A DNA stretch of 64,000 nucleotides from an uncultured Acidobacteriia bacterium (GCA_903881085.1 CAIRSA010000427.1:1-64000); one strand, 5' to 3'; shown: positions 1 to 7,976, numbered from the stretch's first letter. The notes: a model not told the origin generated them from the sequence alone. Numbers and translations: made by a program.

Positions 1-171
1 CAGAATGCAGAACCGTCATGTGTTGGGGTACCTTACTTCAGCCGTGATTTCCCACCGCCATCGAACTCCGGGCCCCACGCTGTTGCCGCCGGAACCTACC
101 ACCTGAACTGTTACGTTTTGGGTAAGGTTAACACATTATTTGCTTTGGGGGAATACAGTATTCCCGTTTAA
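1..171 (+). CDS. C-terminal end of an unknown protein (partial)
   Basis: The first frame is open from base 1 to a TAA at 169-171 and encodes 56 residues with no start in view, so the gene begins outside the window. The translated tail ends in GEYSIPV and alternates polar and hydrophobic residues, as in a beta-rich extracellular domain. I cannot name a family. It runs in the same direction as the tail-collar genes that start 153 bases downstream and could belong to a larger surface protein next to them. An open frame of 56 codons at a contig edge could be chance, so confidence is moderate. Confidence 0.45.
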   Translation, partial: QNAEPSCVGVPYFSRDFPPPSNSGPHAVAAGTYHLNCYVLGKVNTLFALGEYSIPV

Positions 172-324
172 TTGGAATAGATTAATACCGTTGTATCTTC
201 AATGGGCGGGGCCGGCGATGCAAATGTGACAATTTCTGCTGGCTTGGAGAATTAATGTTGAAAGATTAATGCGTTTGCAGTATGCTGGTGCTGCTCTACC
301 TACTCGTACTGAAATAGGAGGAAT

Positions 325-834
325 ATGCCAACACCATTTGTTGGACAGCTCATGCTCGTGGGCTTCAATTTCGCGCCAGCGGACTGGCACATATGCGATG
401 GTTCGCTGTTGCCGATCTCGCAATACGAAGTTCTTTTTACCCTGCTCGGCACCACATACGGCGGCGATGGCGTGAATACATTCGGAATTCCTGATTTGCG
501 CGGCCGCGTTCCCATGCATCAAGGAGCAGGTCATGTGATGGGAGAAGTGGCAGGTGCAGAGAGTGTGGTTCTAGGCCAGACTCAAATTCCCAACCATACC
601 CATGGATTGAATGTAAGCACCACCAGCGCCAGCACTCCGAATGCCGGTGGGGGCACCCTTGCAGCCGCTCCAGCGGGCACCAGCGTTTTCCATGCCGGAG
701 CACCAGGTGCAGGTGCAATGAACGCGGCAAGCATCAGCACGGTTGGCGGATCCCAATCGCACCCGAACATGCAGCCTTATCTTGTCATGAACTGGATTAT
801 CAGCTTGTTCGGGGTCTATCCTTCACAGAGCTAA
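325..834 (+). CDS. Phage tail collar domain protein (Mdp-like), copy 1
   Basis: This 169-residue protein belongs to the tail-collar / microcystin-dependent-protein family. The N-terminal part (about residues 1-65) has the family signature: a VGQL start, an FAP..W.ICDG segment, an LLGTTYGGDG segment and a PDLRGRVP segment. The C-terminus (about 148-169) has the matching QPYLVMNWIISLFG end. The middle is Ala/Gly/Ser-rich and differs between copies. In phages this domain sits on tail fibres; the bacterial stand-alone proteins have no settled role. No signal peptide is visible. The start is fixed by AGGAGG at 316-321. It is first of three tandem paralogs on the same strand, followed by a GNAT acetyltransferase. 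No baseplate, sheath or tube gene is nearby, so it is not part of a visible prophage. Confidence 0.88.
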   Translation: MPTPFVGQLMLVGFNFAPADWHICDGSLLPISQYEVLFTLLGTTYGGDGVNTFGIPDLRGRVPMHQGAGHVMGEVAGAESVVLGQTQIPNHTHGLNVSTTSASTPNAGGGTLAAAPAGTSVFHAGAPGAGAMNAASISTVGGSQSHPNMQPYLVMNWIISLFGVYPSQS

Positions 835-878
835 CGGGTGCATTTGACTGTAATTTCAAGAGGAAAGGAATCATAAAT

Positions 879-1376
879 ATGGATCTCTATTTAGGACAGC
901 TTTTACCCGTTGCGTTTCCCTTCGCGCCGAAGGGATGGGCCTTGTGCAACGGCCAAATCCTGCAAATCGCGCAGAACCAGGCCCTATTTGCGTTACTCGG
1001 AACAACGTTTGGCGGCGATGGAAGAACCACTTTTGCATTGCCCGACCTGCAAGGCCGCGTGCCCGCGCATGTGGGAAATGGGCTTACGCTTGGCCAGAAA
1101 CCGGGAGAGGCACAACACGCCCTTGCGGCGAGCGAACTTCCGCCACACCAGCATACCCTGAGCGCCTCCAATCAGCCAGCAAACACCAATGTTCCCATGG
1201 CCAACAGCTATGCCACTGAGGCGTACAATCTGTATATCCCCGCGGCGGGAAATGCACTCATGAATGCCGGTGTGGTTTCCTCGGTAGGAGCAGGCGGTGC
1301 TCACGAGAACAAGCAACCTTATACTGTGATCAATTGGATCATCGCATTGACCGGAATTTTCCCGTCGCGTAACTAG
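879..1376 (+). CDS. Phage tail collar domain protein (Mdp-like), copy 2
   Basis: This 165-residue paralog of the preceding gene has the same frame of motifs: LGQLLPVAF, FAPKGWALCNGQ, LLGTTFGGDG, PDLQGRVP and a C-terminal QPYTVINWIIALTG. The central segment (about residues 90-140) is unlike the other two copies, which suggests that it sets binding specificity (inference). An AGGAA stretch lies about 10 bases before the ATG. The gap to copy 1 is 44 bases and to copy 3 is 21 bases, so the three are probably co-transcribed. The product may be an extracellular or particle-associated fibre protein, but nothing in the sequence shows the export route. Confidence 0.88.
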   Translation: MDLYLGQLLPVAFPFAPKGWALCNGQILQIAQNQALFALLGTTFGGDGRTTFALPDLQGRVPAHVGNGLTLGQKPGEAQHALAASELPPHQHTLSASNQPANTNVPMANSYATEAYNLYIPAAGNALMNAGVVSSVGAGGAHENKQPYTVINWIIALTGIFPSRN

Positions 1377-1397
1377 TATAGAGAGAAGGAGATTATT

Positions 1398-1934
1398 ATG
1401 GCAGACGTTTTTATCGGGCAACTTTTCCTGGTTCCTTATAACTTTGCTCCTCAAGGGAGCGCTTTCTGCGACGGGCAACTCCTGCCGATTTCATCGAATA
1501 CGGCACTGTTCTCATTGCTTGGAACCTATTATGGCGGGGACGGAAAATCCACGTTCGGCCTTCCTAACTTGAAGGGCTCCATCCCGATTGGACAGGGCAA
1601 CGGACCTGGGCTTACGCCTCGCACGATTGGCGAGACAGGCGGGGTAACCACCGTAACCCTGACCGCGGCGCAAACACCGCAGCACAGTCACCTGGTATTG
1701 GAGAACTCCATTCCGGTGCCTCCTCCCGTCGGTCAGCCGAGTGGGAATTCGCCTGGACAGCCCAGCGCGGCATCGGCAACGAAGGTGTATTTTGCTGGGG
1801 CGCCCAATGTGCAGATGTTCGCCAATGCATTGACCCCTGCCCAGGGTGGGTCAGGGCCACACAATAATTTGATGCCAACGCATGTTCTGAATTGGGTAAT
1901 CGCATTGCAGGGTGTTTTTCCGCCTCGCGGGTAG
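1398..1934 (+). CDS. Phage tail collar domain protein (Mdp-like), copy 3
   Basis: Third tandem paralog, 178 residues. It has IGQLFLVPYNFAP, CDGQLLPIS, LLGTYYGGDG, PNLKGSIP and a C-terminal THVLNWVIALQGVFP segment. It carries the longest middle region, with a Pro/Gly/Ser-rich stretch (about residues 108-135) that resembles a flexible linker. The start is supported by AAGGAG about seven bases upstream. The domain order is the same in all three copies, so the set arose by duplication followed by divergence of the middle. A GNAT acetyltransferase starts 56 bases downstream on the same strand. Confidence 0.88.
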   Translation: MADVFIGQLFLVPYNFAPQGSAFCDGQLLPISSNTALFSLLGTYYGGDGKSTFGLPNLKGSIPIGQGNGPGLTPRTIGETGGVTTVTLTAAQTPQHSHLVLENSIPVPPPVGQPSGNSPGQPSAASATKVYFAGAPNVQMFANALTPAQGGSGPHNNLMPTHVLNWVIALQGVFPPRG

Positions 1935-1989
1935 TATCATTCCAAGGGATCTGCAGCAATGCCGGTTCCTTTTTCTTTTCCTATTTCCC

Positions 1990-2475
1990 ATGCCTGATTA
2001 TTCCCTCCGTCCTGTTACGCCTGAAGATGACCAGTTTTTGCTGAAGGTATTTACGGAGTCTCATCCCGAATACGATTTTTTGCCGCTGCCGCCGGAGCAG
2101 AAGGAAAGCACGATTGACATGCAGTACCGCTTACAGACGGCGGATTATTCGTCGCGGTATCCGGATTCGCGCCATGAAATCATTGTGAGCGGCGGCGAAG
2201 ATGTGGGGCGGGTTTGGTCTGTGCGTTTAGAGGAAGGGCTCCGAATCGCCGACATCGGCCTTGTTGCCTCCGCACGCAATACAGGGTTGGGGACCAAGGT
2301 AATGCAGGCCATTCAGCAAGAGGCTCAGGCGATGGGCAAGCCGCTGCGCACCGCGGTGTTCAAGTTCAATGAAGGATCCATCCGCTGGCACGTGAGCCTG
2401 GGCTTTCAGTTGGAGCGCGAGGATGAGTACATGTACTTCCTGATCTGGCAGGGCGCGCCGCCGGAAGTTAGTTAG
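1990..2475 (+). CDS. GNAT family N-acetyltransferase
   Basis: This 161-residue protein begins MPDYSLRPVTPEDDQFLLKV, a typical GNAT N-terminus. The acetyl-CoA pyrophosphate loop is visible as ASARNTGLGTKVM at about residues 94-106, followed by the GSIRWHVSLGF segment that is usual near the C-terminus of the fold. An upstream in-frame ATG at 1912 overlaps the previous gene and adds an unlikely Phe/Leu-rich tail, so I chose 1990. The substrate cannot be told. Position downstream of three tail-collar genes suggests one transcript and perhaps modification of those products, but this is inference. It converges on the next gene with a 4-base overlap. Confidence 0.85.
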   Translation: MPDYSLRPVTPEDDQFLLKVFTESHPEYDFLPLPPEQKESTIDMQYRLQTADYSSRYPDSRHEIIVSGGEDVGRVWSVRLEEGLRIADIGLVASARNTGLGTKVMQAIQQEAQAMGKPLRTAVFKFNEGSIRWHVSLGFQLEREDEYMYFLIWQGAPPEVS

Positions 2476-2957
2476 GCTGTGGTTGGAATGGATTCGAGCC
2501 AACCCTCAAACAGATTGCGCAGCAGTTGCTTGAATTCGTCGATCGTGTCAAATTCCAAATGCTGGCCACTGCTCTTCAACTGCACAATCTCAGGCTCCAC
2601 GCGGTGCGGCAGCAGCGGTTTTTTGCAGAGCAGAACGGACTGCTTCAAATTCGATTCCGGATCGGCGCAGTATTTGACCGCCAAGGCATAATCCCGCTCC
2701 ATATTCCGCTCCGGCGGGCCCCACGAGTCTTCAATTAATTGTATGTAGTATCTGCTTGCTTTGATGTTGTCGTTAACCGCAGCCTGGTAAGGCCGCTTGT
2801 CGGCCATTTGGGGGACGAGCGATACCGACACCAACAAAATTCCGCGGGGCATGGCGTAGGCCTCATTGAATTCGCTCATCACCTGGTAAAATGCGTTTCG
2901 CTCGTCCTCTAATTCGAAGGGGGTTGCGCAGAAGATGCGATGCATGTCAAAGGGCAT
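2472..2957 (-). CDS. DUF4062-like protein of unknown function
   Basis: The product has 161 residues, or 157 if the ATG at 2945 is used. The opening RIFCATPFELEDERNAF resembles the start of DUF4062 domains, in which a short beta strand and an S/T-x-F segment are followed by an acidic helix. A later segment, NIKASRYYIQLIEDSWGPP, fits the second strand and loop of the same fold. DUF4062 occurs in signalling and NTPase-linked proteins, usually fused to other domains; here it stands alone. No signal peptide or membrane segment is seen. It lies 24 bases downstream of the Mrp-type gene and may share its transcript. Neither ATG has a convincing ribosome site. The family call is tentative. Confidence 0.6.
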   Translation of the reverse strand: MPFDMHRIFCATPFELEDERNAFYQVMSEFNEAYAMPRGILLVSVSLVPQMADKRPYQAAVNDNIKASRYYIQLIEDSWGPPERNMERDYALAVKYCADPESNLKQSVLLCKKPLLPHRVEPEIVQLKSSGQHLEFDTIDEFKQLLRNLFEGWLESIPTTA

Positions 2958-2981
2958 AAGGAAGTATTCAGGCCGCGTGGA

Positions 2982-3797
2982 TTAGTCGGAGATTTCGATA
3001 CTGGGCGCTTTCTTCTTGCGGACGCCCTGCACTGCGGCGAGGACTCCGGCGGTCAGGTCCTTGAAAATGTCCGTGGTGAGCGCCACAGGCCTGCCGCCAT
3101 CGCCGCCGCGGCGGACGGTGGGATCGAGCGGAAGTTCACCGAGGAAGGGGACTTCCATCTGCTCGGCTGTGCGCTTGCCGCCGCCTTCACCGAACACATC
3201 AATACGTTCTTTCGATTGCGGCGCGATGAGGTAGCTCATGTTTTCCACGATGCCGAGGATTGGTACGCGCACCTGCTTGAACATGTTGACAGCTTTGCGG
3301 GCATCTTCGAGCGAGACATCGGAGGGCGTGGTGACGACGATGGCGCCGGTGAGCGGGGCGGTCTGGATCAGTGAGAGTTGGACGTCGCCGGTGCCGGGCG
3401 GCAGGTCGATCAATAGGTAATCGAGTTCGCCCCATTCCACGCTGCGCAGGAACTGCTGGATCACAGAGTGCAGCATGGGGCCGCGCCAGACCAGCGGCTT
3501 GTCGCCGGGATTCATGAAGCCCATCGACATGAGCTTTACGCCGTGCGCGTTGAGCGGCTGGATGCGTTCGCCGATGGCGTGCGGTGCGTCCTGGATTCCC
3601 ATCATGAGCGGCACGTTGGGGCCGTAGACGTCGGCGTCCATCAGTCCGACCTTGTGGCCGAGGGCGGCCAGGGAGATGGCGAGGTTCACCGAGACGGTGG
3701 TTTTACCCACGCCGCCTTTGCCGGAGCCGATTGCGATCAGGTTCTCTACGCCGGGGATTGGTTGCTTCGGCGCGTCTGCAGGATTATTGGGACCCAT
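2982..3797 (-). CDS. mrp: Mrp/ApbC-type P-loop ATPase lacking the CxxC motif
   Basis: Members of this family bind ATP and carry iron-sulfur clusters to target proteins in the cytoplasm. The 271-residue product has the deviant Walker A GSGKGGVGKTT (residues 24-34), the DADVYGP switch (54-60) and DLPPGTGD (131-138). The usual CxxC (C-P-H-C in most members), which bridges a cluster between two subunits, reads A-P-Q-S at residues 192-195, directly before the conserved DVFGEGGG. The N-terminal MIP18/DUF59 domain of many homologs is also absent. An in-frame start at 3953 would extend the protein through an inverted-repeat element and overlap tsaD, so I use the ATG at 3797. It lies downstream of tsaD on the same strand. 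Cluster-carrier function is therefore doubtful. Confidence 0.9.
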   Translation of the reverse strand: MGPNNPADAPKQPIPGVENLIAIGSGKGGVGKTTVSVNLAISLAALGHKVGLMDADVYGPNVPLMMGIQDAPHAIGERIQPLNAHGVKLMSMGFMNPGDKPLVWRGPMLHSVIQQFLRSVEWGELDYLLIDLPPGTGDVQLSLIQTAPLTGAIVVTTPSDVSLEDARKAVNMFKQVRVPILGIVENMSYLIAPQSKERIDVFGEGGGKRTAEQMEVPFLGELPLDPTVRRGGDGGRPVALTTDIFKDLTAGVLAAVQGVRKKKAPSIEISD

Positions 3798-3812
3798 TCC
3801 ATCCAGTCTAGC

Positions 3813-3926
3813 GGAAACTGGGGACAGCCCGCATGTTTCCTGGTTTCGGCTGGTTTCGGCCTGTGGGTAGCCCACAGGCTTCTCAGTTTCAATAATTAGG
3901 AAACACGCGGGCTGTCCCCAGGTTTC
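3813..3926. repeat. Nested inverted-repeat element between tsaD and mrp
   Basis: Two outer arms pair almost perfectly: GGGGACAGCCCGC at 3820-3832 with GCGGGCTGTCCCC at 3907-3919, flanked by matching GAAAC / GTTTC and TTTCCT / AGGAAA sequences. Between them lies a second perfect hairpin, CCTGTGGGTAGCCCACAGG (3860-3878), and a tandem repeat of TGGTTTCGGC (3841-3860). The right arm runs into the tsaD stop codon. The form is that of a REP or miniature element rather than a simple terminator, because there is no T-run and the arms are long and separated. It may also end or modulate tsaD transcription. Confidence 0.75.
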
Positions 3927-4983
3927 AGGCCAGGGCGAGGTTGGCGTAGGCACGCAGGTCGAAGCCGGAGTGCTCGCCGCGGCGAAGTTTCGGGAATGCG
4001 GCGGCGGCGATCATGGCGGCGTTGTCTGTGGAAAGGCCCGGTGTTGGAAAGAACACGGGCAGCGGCAATTGGCCGCTTTGCGCGGCTTTGCGCAGGCCGG
4101 AGTTGCAGGCTACGCCGCCGGAGACGATCAGTGACCGGGCGTCAGTTTCTTCGGCGAAGGCGCGGACGCGGCGGAAAAGTTCTTCGATGATCGTGTATTG
4201 AAATGACGCGAGAAGGTCGAGAGTGGCTTGTGGCGTGGCGGCGAGCCAGTCGTCGAGTTTGGGTTCGACCAGCGCGCGGCGGCGATCGATTTCAGCTTGC
4301 ATGTTTTGCGCTTCGGCCCAGCGCAGGACGGCCGTTTTCAGGCCGCTGAAGCTGAAGTCGTGCGTTTTGCCTTTCATTTTTGCGAAGGTGAATTTTATGG
4401 CGTGCGGGTTGCCGTGCGCGGCGAGCATGTCGACGACTGGGCCGCCGGGGTAGCCGAAGCCGAGCAGTTTGGCGACCTTGTCAAAGGCTTCGCCGGCAGC
4501 GTCGTCACGGGTCTTAGCGAGCAGGCGGTAGGTGCAGTCTTCGGTGGCGTGGTACATGTGCGTGTGGCCGCCGCTGACCACCAGGGCAAGGGCAGGGAAG
4601 TCGATGGCATCGCCGGCCTCGAGGATCACCGAATGTATGTGGCCTTCAATGTGGTTGATGCCGATGAGCGGAATGTTGCGTGCGTAGCAGAGAGCCTTGG
4701 CGTAGGTGATGCCGACGAGCAGTGAGCCGACGAGGCCCGGGCCGTGCGTTACGGCGATGGCGTTCAGGTCTTCCAGCTTCATCTGCGCGCGTTCCAGCGC
4801 CTCATTCACCACGGGCACGATGGCGCGCATGTGTTCGCGCGAGGCCAGCTCCGGCACCACTCCGCCATACTTTCCGTGAGTGGAAAACTGCGATGCGATG
4901 ACGCTGGACAGCACGCGTGCACCGTCTTCCACAACGGCCGCGGCCGTTTCGTCACACGAACTTTCGATCCCTAAAATGCGCAA
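3925..4983 (-). CDS. tsaD: tRNA N6-adenosine threonylcarbamoyltransferase TsaD
   Basis: TsaD transfers the threonylcarbamoyl group to A37 of tRNAs that read ANN codons, working with TsaB and TsaE in the cytoplasm. The 352-residue product starts [17 protein letters not shown] and has the metal-binding HIEGHIHS motif (about residues 112-119), the [12 protein letters not shown] segment and the late SGGVACN and STDNAAMIA motifs. I chose a TTG start at 4983 because AGGA stands six bases upstream and the family begins at this point; the longer frame to 5058 would overlap queA. Its start lies 17 bases from the queA start on the other strand. The 3' end is covered by the inverted-repeat element. Confidence 0.94.
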   Translation of the reverse strand: MRILGIESSCDETAAAVVEDGARVLSSVIASQFSTHGKYGGVVPELASREHMRAIVPVVNEALERAQMKLEDLNAIAVTHGPGLVGSLLVGITYAKALCYARNIPLIGINHIEGHIHSVILEAGDAIDFPALALVVSGGHTHMYHATEDCTYRLLAKTRDDAAGEAFDKVAKLLGFGYPGGPVVDMLAAHGNPHAIKFTFAKMKGKTHDFSFSGLKTAVLRWAEAQNMQAEIDRRRALVEPKLDDWLAATPQATLDLLASFQYTIIEELFRRVRAFAEETDARSLIVSGGVACNSGLRKAAQSGQLPLPVFFPTPGLSTDNAAMIAAAAFPKLRRGEHSGFDLRAYANLALA

Positions 4984-5000
4984 ATTGTTATCCTGGAAAA

Positions 5001-5999
5001 TTGCTACTCTCTGAATTCCATTATGACCTGCCTGAGGAGTTGATCGCCCAGGCGCCACTGGCGGAGCGCGCGGGGGCGCGGATGCTGGTGGTGGATCGCG
5101 CGGCCGGCACGTGGCAGGACCGGCAGTTTCGCGAGTTTCCGCAGTTCGTTGGTGCTGGCGATTGTCTGGTGTTCAATGATTCGCGGGTGATTCCTTCGCG
5201 GTTGTTCGGGCATCGGGCTGGACTGACTGGCAAGGTGGAAGTGTTTCTGGTACGGCCTGTTTCCGCCGATGTGCTGACGTGGATGGCGCTTGTGAAGCCG
5301 GGGCGGAAGGCGCAGGTTGGACAACGGATCGAGTTTGACTTGGGGCTTAGCGCGGAGGTGGTGGCGCGCGATGAGTTCGGGGAACGGACGATTCGGTTCT
5401 CATTCGATGGCGATATCTATGAGGCGCTGGAGCGCATCGGGCATATTCCACTGCCGCCCTATATCCGGCGCGATGATTCGCAAGCCGATCGCGAGCGGTA
5501 TCAAACTGTGTTCGCGCGCGAGCGTGGTTCGGTGGCCGCGCCGACAGCGGGGCTTCACTTCACGCCGGAGATTCTGGAACAGTGCCGGGCGGCGGGTGCG
5601 GAGACAGCGGGTGTAACGCTGCACGTTGGGCTGGGCACGTTTCAGCCGATTCGCGAAGAGGTTGTGGAGCAGAATAAATTGCATGCCGAGCGGTTTGCGA
5701 TCGATGCTGCGAGTGCGACGAAGATTGCGGCGGCGCGGCGCGTAGTGGCGGTTGGGACGACGAGTGTGCGGACGCTGGAGACGGGCCGCGAGAGCGGGGA
5801 GACGGATATTTTTATTTATCCGGGGTACGGGTTTCAGCGGGTGGGTGCGATGCTGACGAACTTTCATTTGCCGCAATCGAGTCTGTTTATTTTGGTGTGT
5901 GCGTTTGCCGGGGTGGAGTTGGCGAAGGGGGCTTACAGGCATGCGGTGGAGGAGCGGTACCGGTTTTTTTCTTATGGCGATTGCATGTTGATTTTATGA
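5001..5999 (+). CDS. queA: S-adenosylmethionine:tRNA ribosyltransferase-isomerase QueA
   Basis: QueA moves the ribosyl part of S-adenosylmethionine to 7-aminomethyl-7-deazaguanine in tRNA, the penultimate stage of queuosine synthesis. The 332-residue product has the typical start [20 protein letters not shown], then [27 protein letters not shown] and the C-terminal [18 protein letters not shown] motif. The family starts at this position, so I propose a TTG at 5001. An ATG at 4917 would add a Pro/Arg-rich tail and overlap tsaD. The ribosome site is weak (CTGGAA). It is divergent from tsaD with an extremely short gap, so the promoters must lie inside the opposite coding regions. Confidence 0.94.
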   Translation: MLLSEFHYDLPEELIAQAPLAERAGARMLVVDRAAGTWQDRQFREFPQFVGAGDCLVFNDSRVIPSRLFGHRAGLTGKVEVFLVRPVSADVLTWMALVKPGRKAQVGQRIEFDLGLSAEVVARDEFGERTIRFSFDGDIYEALERIGHIPLPPYIRRDDSQADRERYQTVFARERGSVAAPTAGLHFTPEILEQCRAAGAETAGVTLHVGLGTFQPIREEVVEQNKLHAERFAIDAASATKIAAARRVVAVGTTSVRTLETGRESGETDIFIYPGYGFQRVGAMLTNFHLPQSSLFILVCAFAGVELAKGAYRHAVEERYRFFSYGDCMLIL

Positions 6000-6010
6000 C
6001 CTTCACCGGT

Positions 6011-6496
6011 TCACTGCGAATGCTTTCGGATGAGTTCATCAAGCATTGCTTCCGAACGCCGGAAATTGGTCCTACGCAAGCGTTCGATTGCATCCGGCAA
6101 ATCGATCATCTTGCGATGTGCTGCCAAATCGAGAAGGCCAATGGAACCGATGACACCGAATCCCTTGGTTCGGGCAGCTTTCACGCCGCGCCGGTCGTCC
6201 ATCAAGAGGAGATGTCCTTTGATCAATGTGGCCAAGAGGATTGCGAACTTCTCTCCGTCGTCAAGACTGCCAATACTCTCATCTTCCCACTGTCTGATGT
6301 TGACATCCCGAAGCTCAATCCAGCCGGGAGGGTTTGCAATCCACTCTCGGACTGCACGCGGTGCATTCGAGGCGGCCAGTTCGTTCCGCACCGTATTGGA
6401 CAAATATACTTTAAAAAAGAGTTGTTGAAGCAGATCGATCTGCTGAATCAGTAGCAGGTAATTGACAGGGCCGGTGTCGGCGATTACCAGTTCCAC
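6011..6496 (-). CDS. PIN-domain toxin, DUF3368 type
   Basis: This 161-residue PIN-fold protein is a likely ribonuclease toxin. Acidic residues that usually hold the metal are visible: ADTGP near residues 6-10, the VRNEL glutamate, LDDGE near residues 80-84 and LLMDDRRG near residues 97-104. DUF3368 proteins are typically coded next to UPF0175 antitoxins, and that is the case here: the antitoxin gene ends eight bases upstream. Both are transcribed leftwards, antitoxin first. The gene lies convergent to queA with an 11-base gap. Confidence 0.85.
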   Translation of the reverse strand: MELVIADTGPVNYLLLIQQIDLLQQLFFKVYLSNTVRNELAASNAPRAVREWIANPPGWIELRDVNIRQWEDESIGSLDDGEKFAILLATLIKGHLLLMDDRRGVKAARTKGFGVIGSIGLLDLAAHRKMIDLPDAIERLRRTNFRRSEAMLDELIRKHSQ

Positions 6497-6504
6497 GGCT
6501 CTGA

Positions 6505-6768
6505 CTAGAAACCAAGCCGCCGCAGATCGGCGCGTTCCTGCTCCAGATCGTCCAGCGTATATTCCTCGAAGATTCCGTGGCTTTTCAGGAAGCCGTCCAG
6601 TTCATATCTTGTTTCAAATTCGAGCATCTTGCGAAGTTCGGGTTCGGTAAGATTCCCCCTTTTGAATTCTTCAAGGGCCAGGCCTTCGAGCGCACGCCGG
6701 GACACACTTTCACCTGATGCTGTTATGCGGCTGCCCAAGTCGTCGGGGATACGGAGAGTTACTTCCAT
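6505..6768 (-). CDS. UPF0175 family antitoxin
   Basis: An 87-residue protein starting MEVTLRIPDDLGSRI and carrying ALEGLALEEFKRG and the C-terminal ELDGFLKSHGI and DLEQERADLRRLGF segments, as in UPF0175 proteins. These bind DNA and neutralise the partner PIN toxin. The open frame extends upstream to 6912, but the extra part is Arg/Cys-rich and overlaps the next gene, so the ATG at 6768 is preferred. It is coded just before the DUF3368 PIN gene, the usual partner order. Confidence 0.82.
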   Translation of the reverse strand: MEVTLRIPDDLGSRITASGESVSRRALEGLALEEFKRGNLTEPELRKMLEFETRYELDGFLKSHGIFEEYTLDDLEQERADLRRLGF

Positions 6769-6827
6769 GAATTCTACGCTACATGGATCTGGAGTTGACG
6801 TCAAGATGTCCTTCCCCTTCTCTTCGA

Positions 6828-7451
6828 TCACTTGCGTTTCATAGCTGGTGGCGCATCCTGCGGTTCGTCTGATGCCGTTGGCTGAAAGTCGCCGGTATCG
6901 AAGATGTCCCATTTTTCGCCGTTTTTTCGCACGAACAGTACGAGGGCGATATAGGGTTTGGGGCCCTGGAAATAGGTAATTCGAATCTTGTGATTTCCTG
7001 ATTCAAGCCGTATCTTGTCGGCGGATGTGGAAGTAGCGTGAATTCCGTCGTTACTGATTAGCCGTTTGCCATCGATGTAAAGCTCGGCTCCGTCGTCGGA
7101 GGTCAGCATAAAGTAGTAGACGTCCTGTTTCGAGATGAAAAACTCGCCTTCATATTCGATGCCGAACCACTCCTCGTCCCAGAACTGCTGCTGGTAGTTC
7201 AGGCTAGTGGTGTACACAACGGCACGAGGCTCCATGCTTGAGAAGTCAGGCAGGACTCTTGTGCCGGGGCTCAATGTATAGATTTTGCCCCTGAGTGCCC
7301 CAGGAATAGGAACGCGGCTCCCAAACGTGGGGCCGGAGGGACGAATCTTTTTCTTAGGCTTGATGGCAGAAGCGGAGCCTGACATCAGAAGCAACAAGAG
7401 AAACGCTCGCAAAAATGTCGGGCCAAACAAGGGCATAGCTTTTTTTACCAC
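6828..7451 (-). CDS. Secreted PA14-domain protein
   Basis: A 207-residue exported protein. The N-terminus has two lysines and a hydrophobic run FLRAFLLLLLMSGSASA, a normal Sec signal peptide. Residues of about 60-190 form a PA14 domain: WFGIEYEGEFFISKQDVYYF, then TSDDGAELYIDGK and GNHKIRITYFQG, which are its hallmark strands. PA14 domains bind carbohydrate in glycosidases, adhesins and toxins. The start shown is GTG; an ATG at 7436 is also possible and gives a slightly shorter signal peptide. It precedes the toxin-antitoxin pair on the same strand with a 59-base gap. The ligand is unknown. Confidence 0.82.
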   Translation of the reverse strand: MVKKAMPLFGPTFLRAFLLLLLMSGSASAIKPKKKIRPSGPTFGSRVPIPGALRGKIYTLSPGTRVLPDFSSMEPRAVVYTTSLNYQQQFWDEEWFGIEYEGEFFISKQDVYYFMLTSDDGAELYIDGKRLISNDGIHATSTSADKIRLESGNHKIRITYFQGPKPYIALVLFVRKNGEKWDIFDTGDFQPTASDEPQDAPPAMKRK

Positions 7452-7481
7452 GTCCGAGACATCCGATCAAACGGTGAGTTA

Positions 7482-7961
7482 TTACTGGGTGTCGAGTGCG
7501 GAAAATAGTTCGGCAATACTGATGCTTAGCTTGCCAGCGCGAAGCACCGAATTTACACGCACCGGTTCGGCAGCGGAGTGATATTCCCACGCTGTTCGTT
7601 ACACTGGGTCGATCACCCAGCAGTAGGGGACGCCCCAGGCGTGGTACTCCTCGCACTTGCCGAGTGTAACGCCGAGTCGGTCCTCCGGCGAAAGAATTTC
7701 GCAGCATAGGGTCATCGCTTCCGTTGGGTAAGGCTCTTCAAAATCTTTGCCTACGGATACATCTGGTACCAGATATTGGGAAGGTGAGATTCGCACTGTC
7801 AATTCAGGCAGGGGCCTGACGTCTTGGGCGCGCAGCAGCATTAGCAGGGCGTATTGGATAATGGCGTGGAACTTCGTTGGCATCGCCTTTACGGAGACAA
7901 CGCCATCCCGGTATTCGCGGTAGGGTTTCTCTGTCAATCGGAGATACTCTTTAACGGTCAT
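7482..7961 (-). pseudogene. Uma2-family (DUF820) nuclease gene broken by one stop codon
   Basis: Uma2 proteins have a PD-(D/E)XK-like nuclease fold and are abundant in cyanobacteria and Acidobacteriota. The open part (7599-7961) codes 120 residues: MTVKEYLRLTEKPYREYRDG, LVPDVSVGKD with the metal-site Asp, EILSPEDR, and EYHAWGVPYCWVIDPV. A TAA at 7599-7601 then stops translation. In the same frame the rest of the domain continues: RTAWEYHSAAEPVRVN, then LSISIAELFSALDTQ, ending at a TAA at 7482-7484. A full-length protein would be 159 residues. One nonsense codon therefore separates it from a complete gene. The metal-site residues come before the stop, so a shortened product may fold poorly rather than lack its active site. 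Confidence 0.82.
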
Positions 7962-7976
7962 AGTCTTGAATTCATC

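Noticed and set aside
325-1934. Prophage or contractile injection system
   Set aside because: Only collar-domain proteins are present; no structural, lysis or integrase genes are seen.
3798-3953. N-terminal extension of the Mrp-type protein
   Set aside because: It would translate the inverted-repeat element and overlap tsaD; family members begin near the ATG at 3797.
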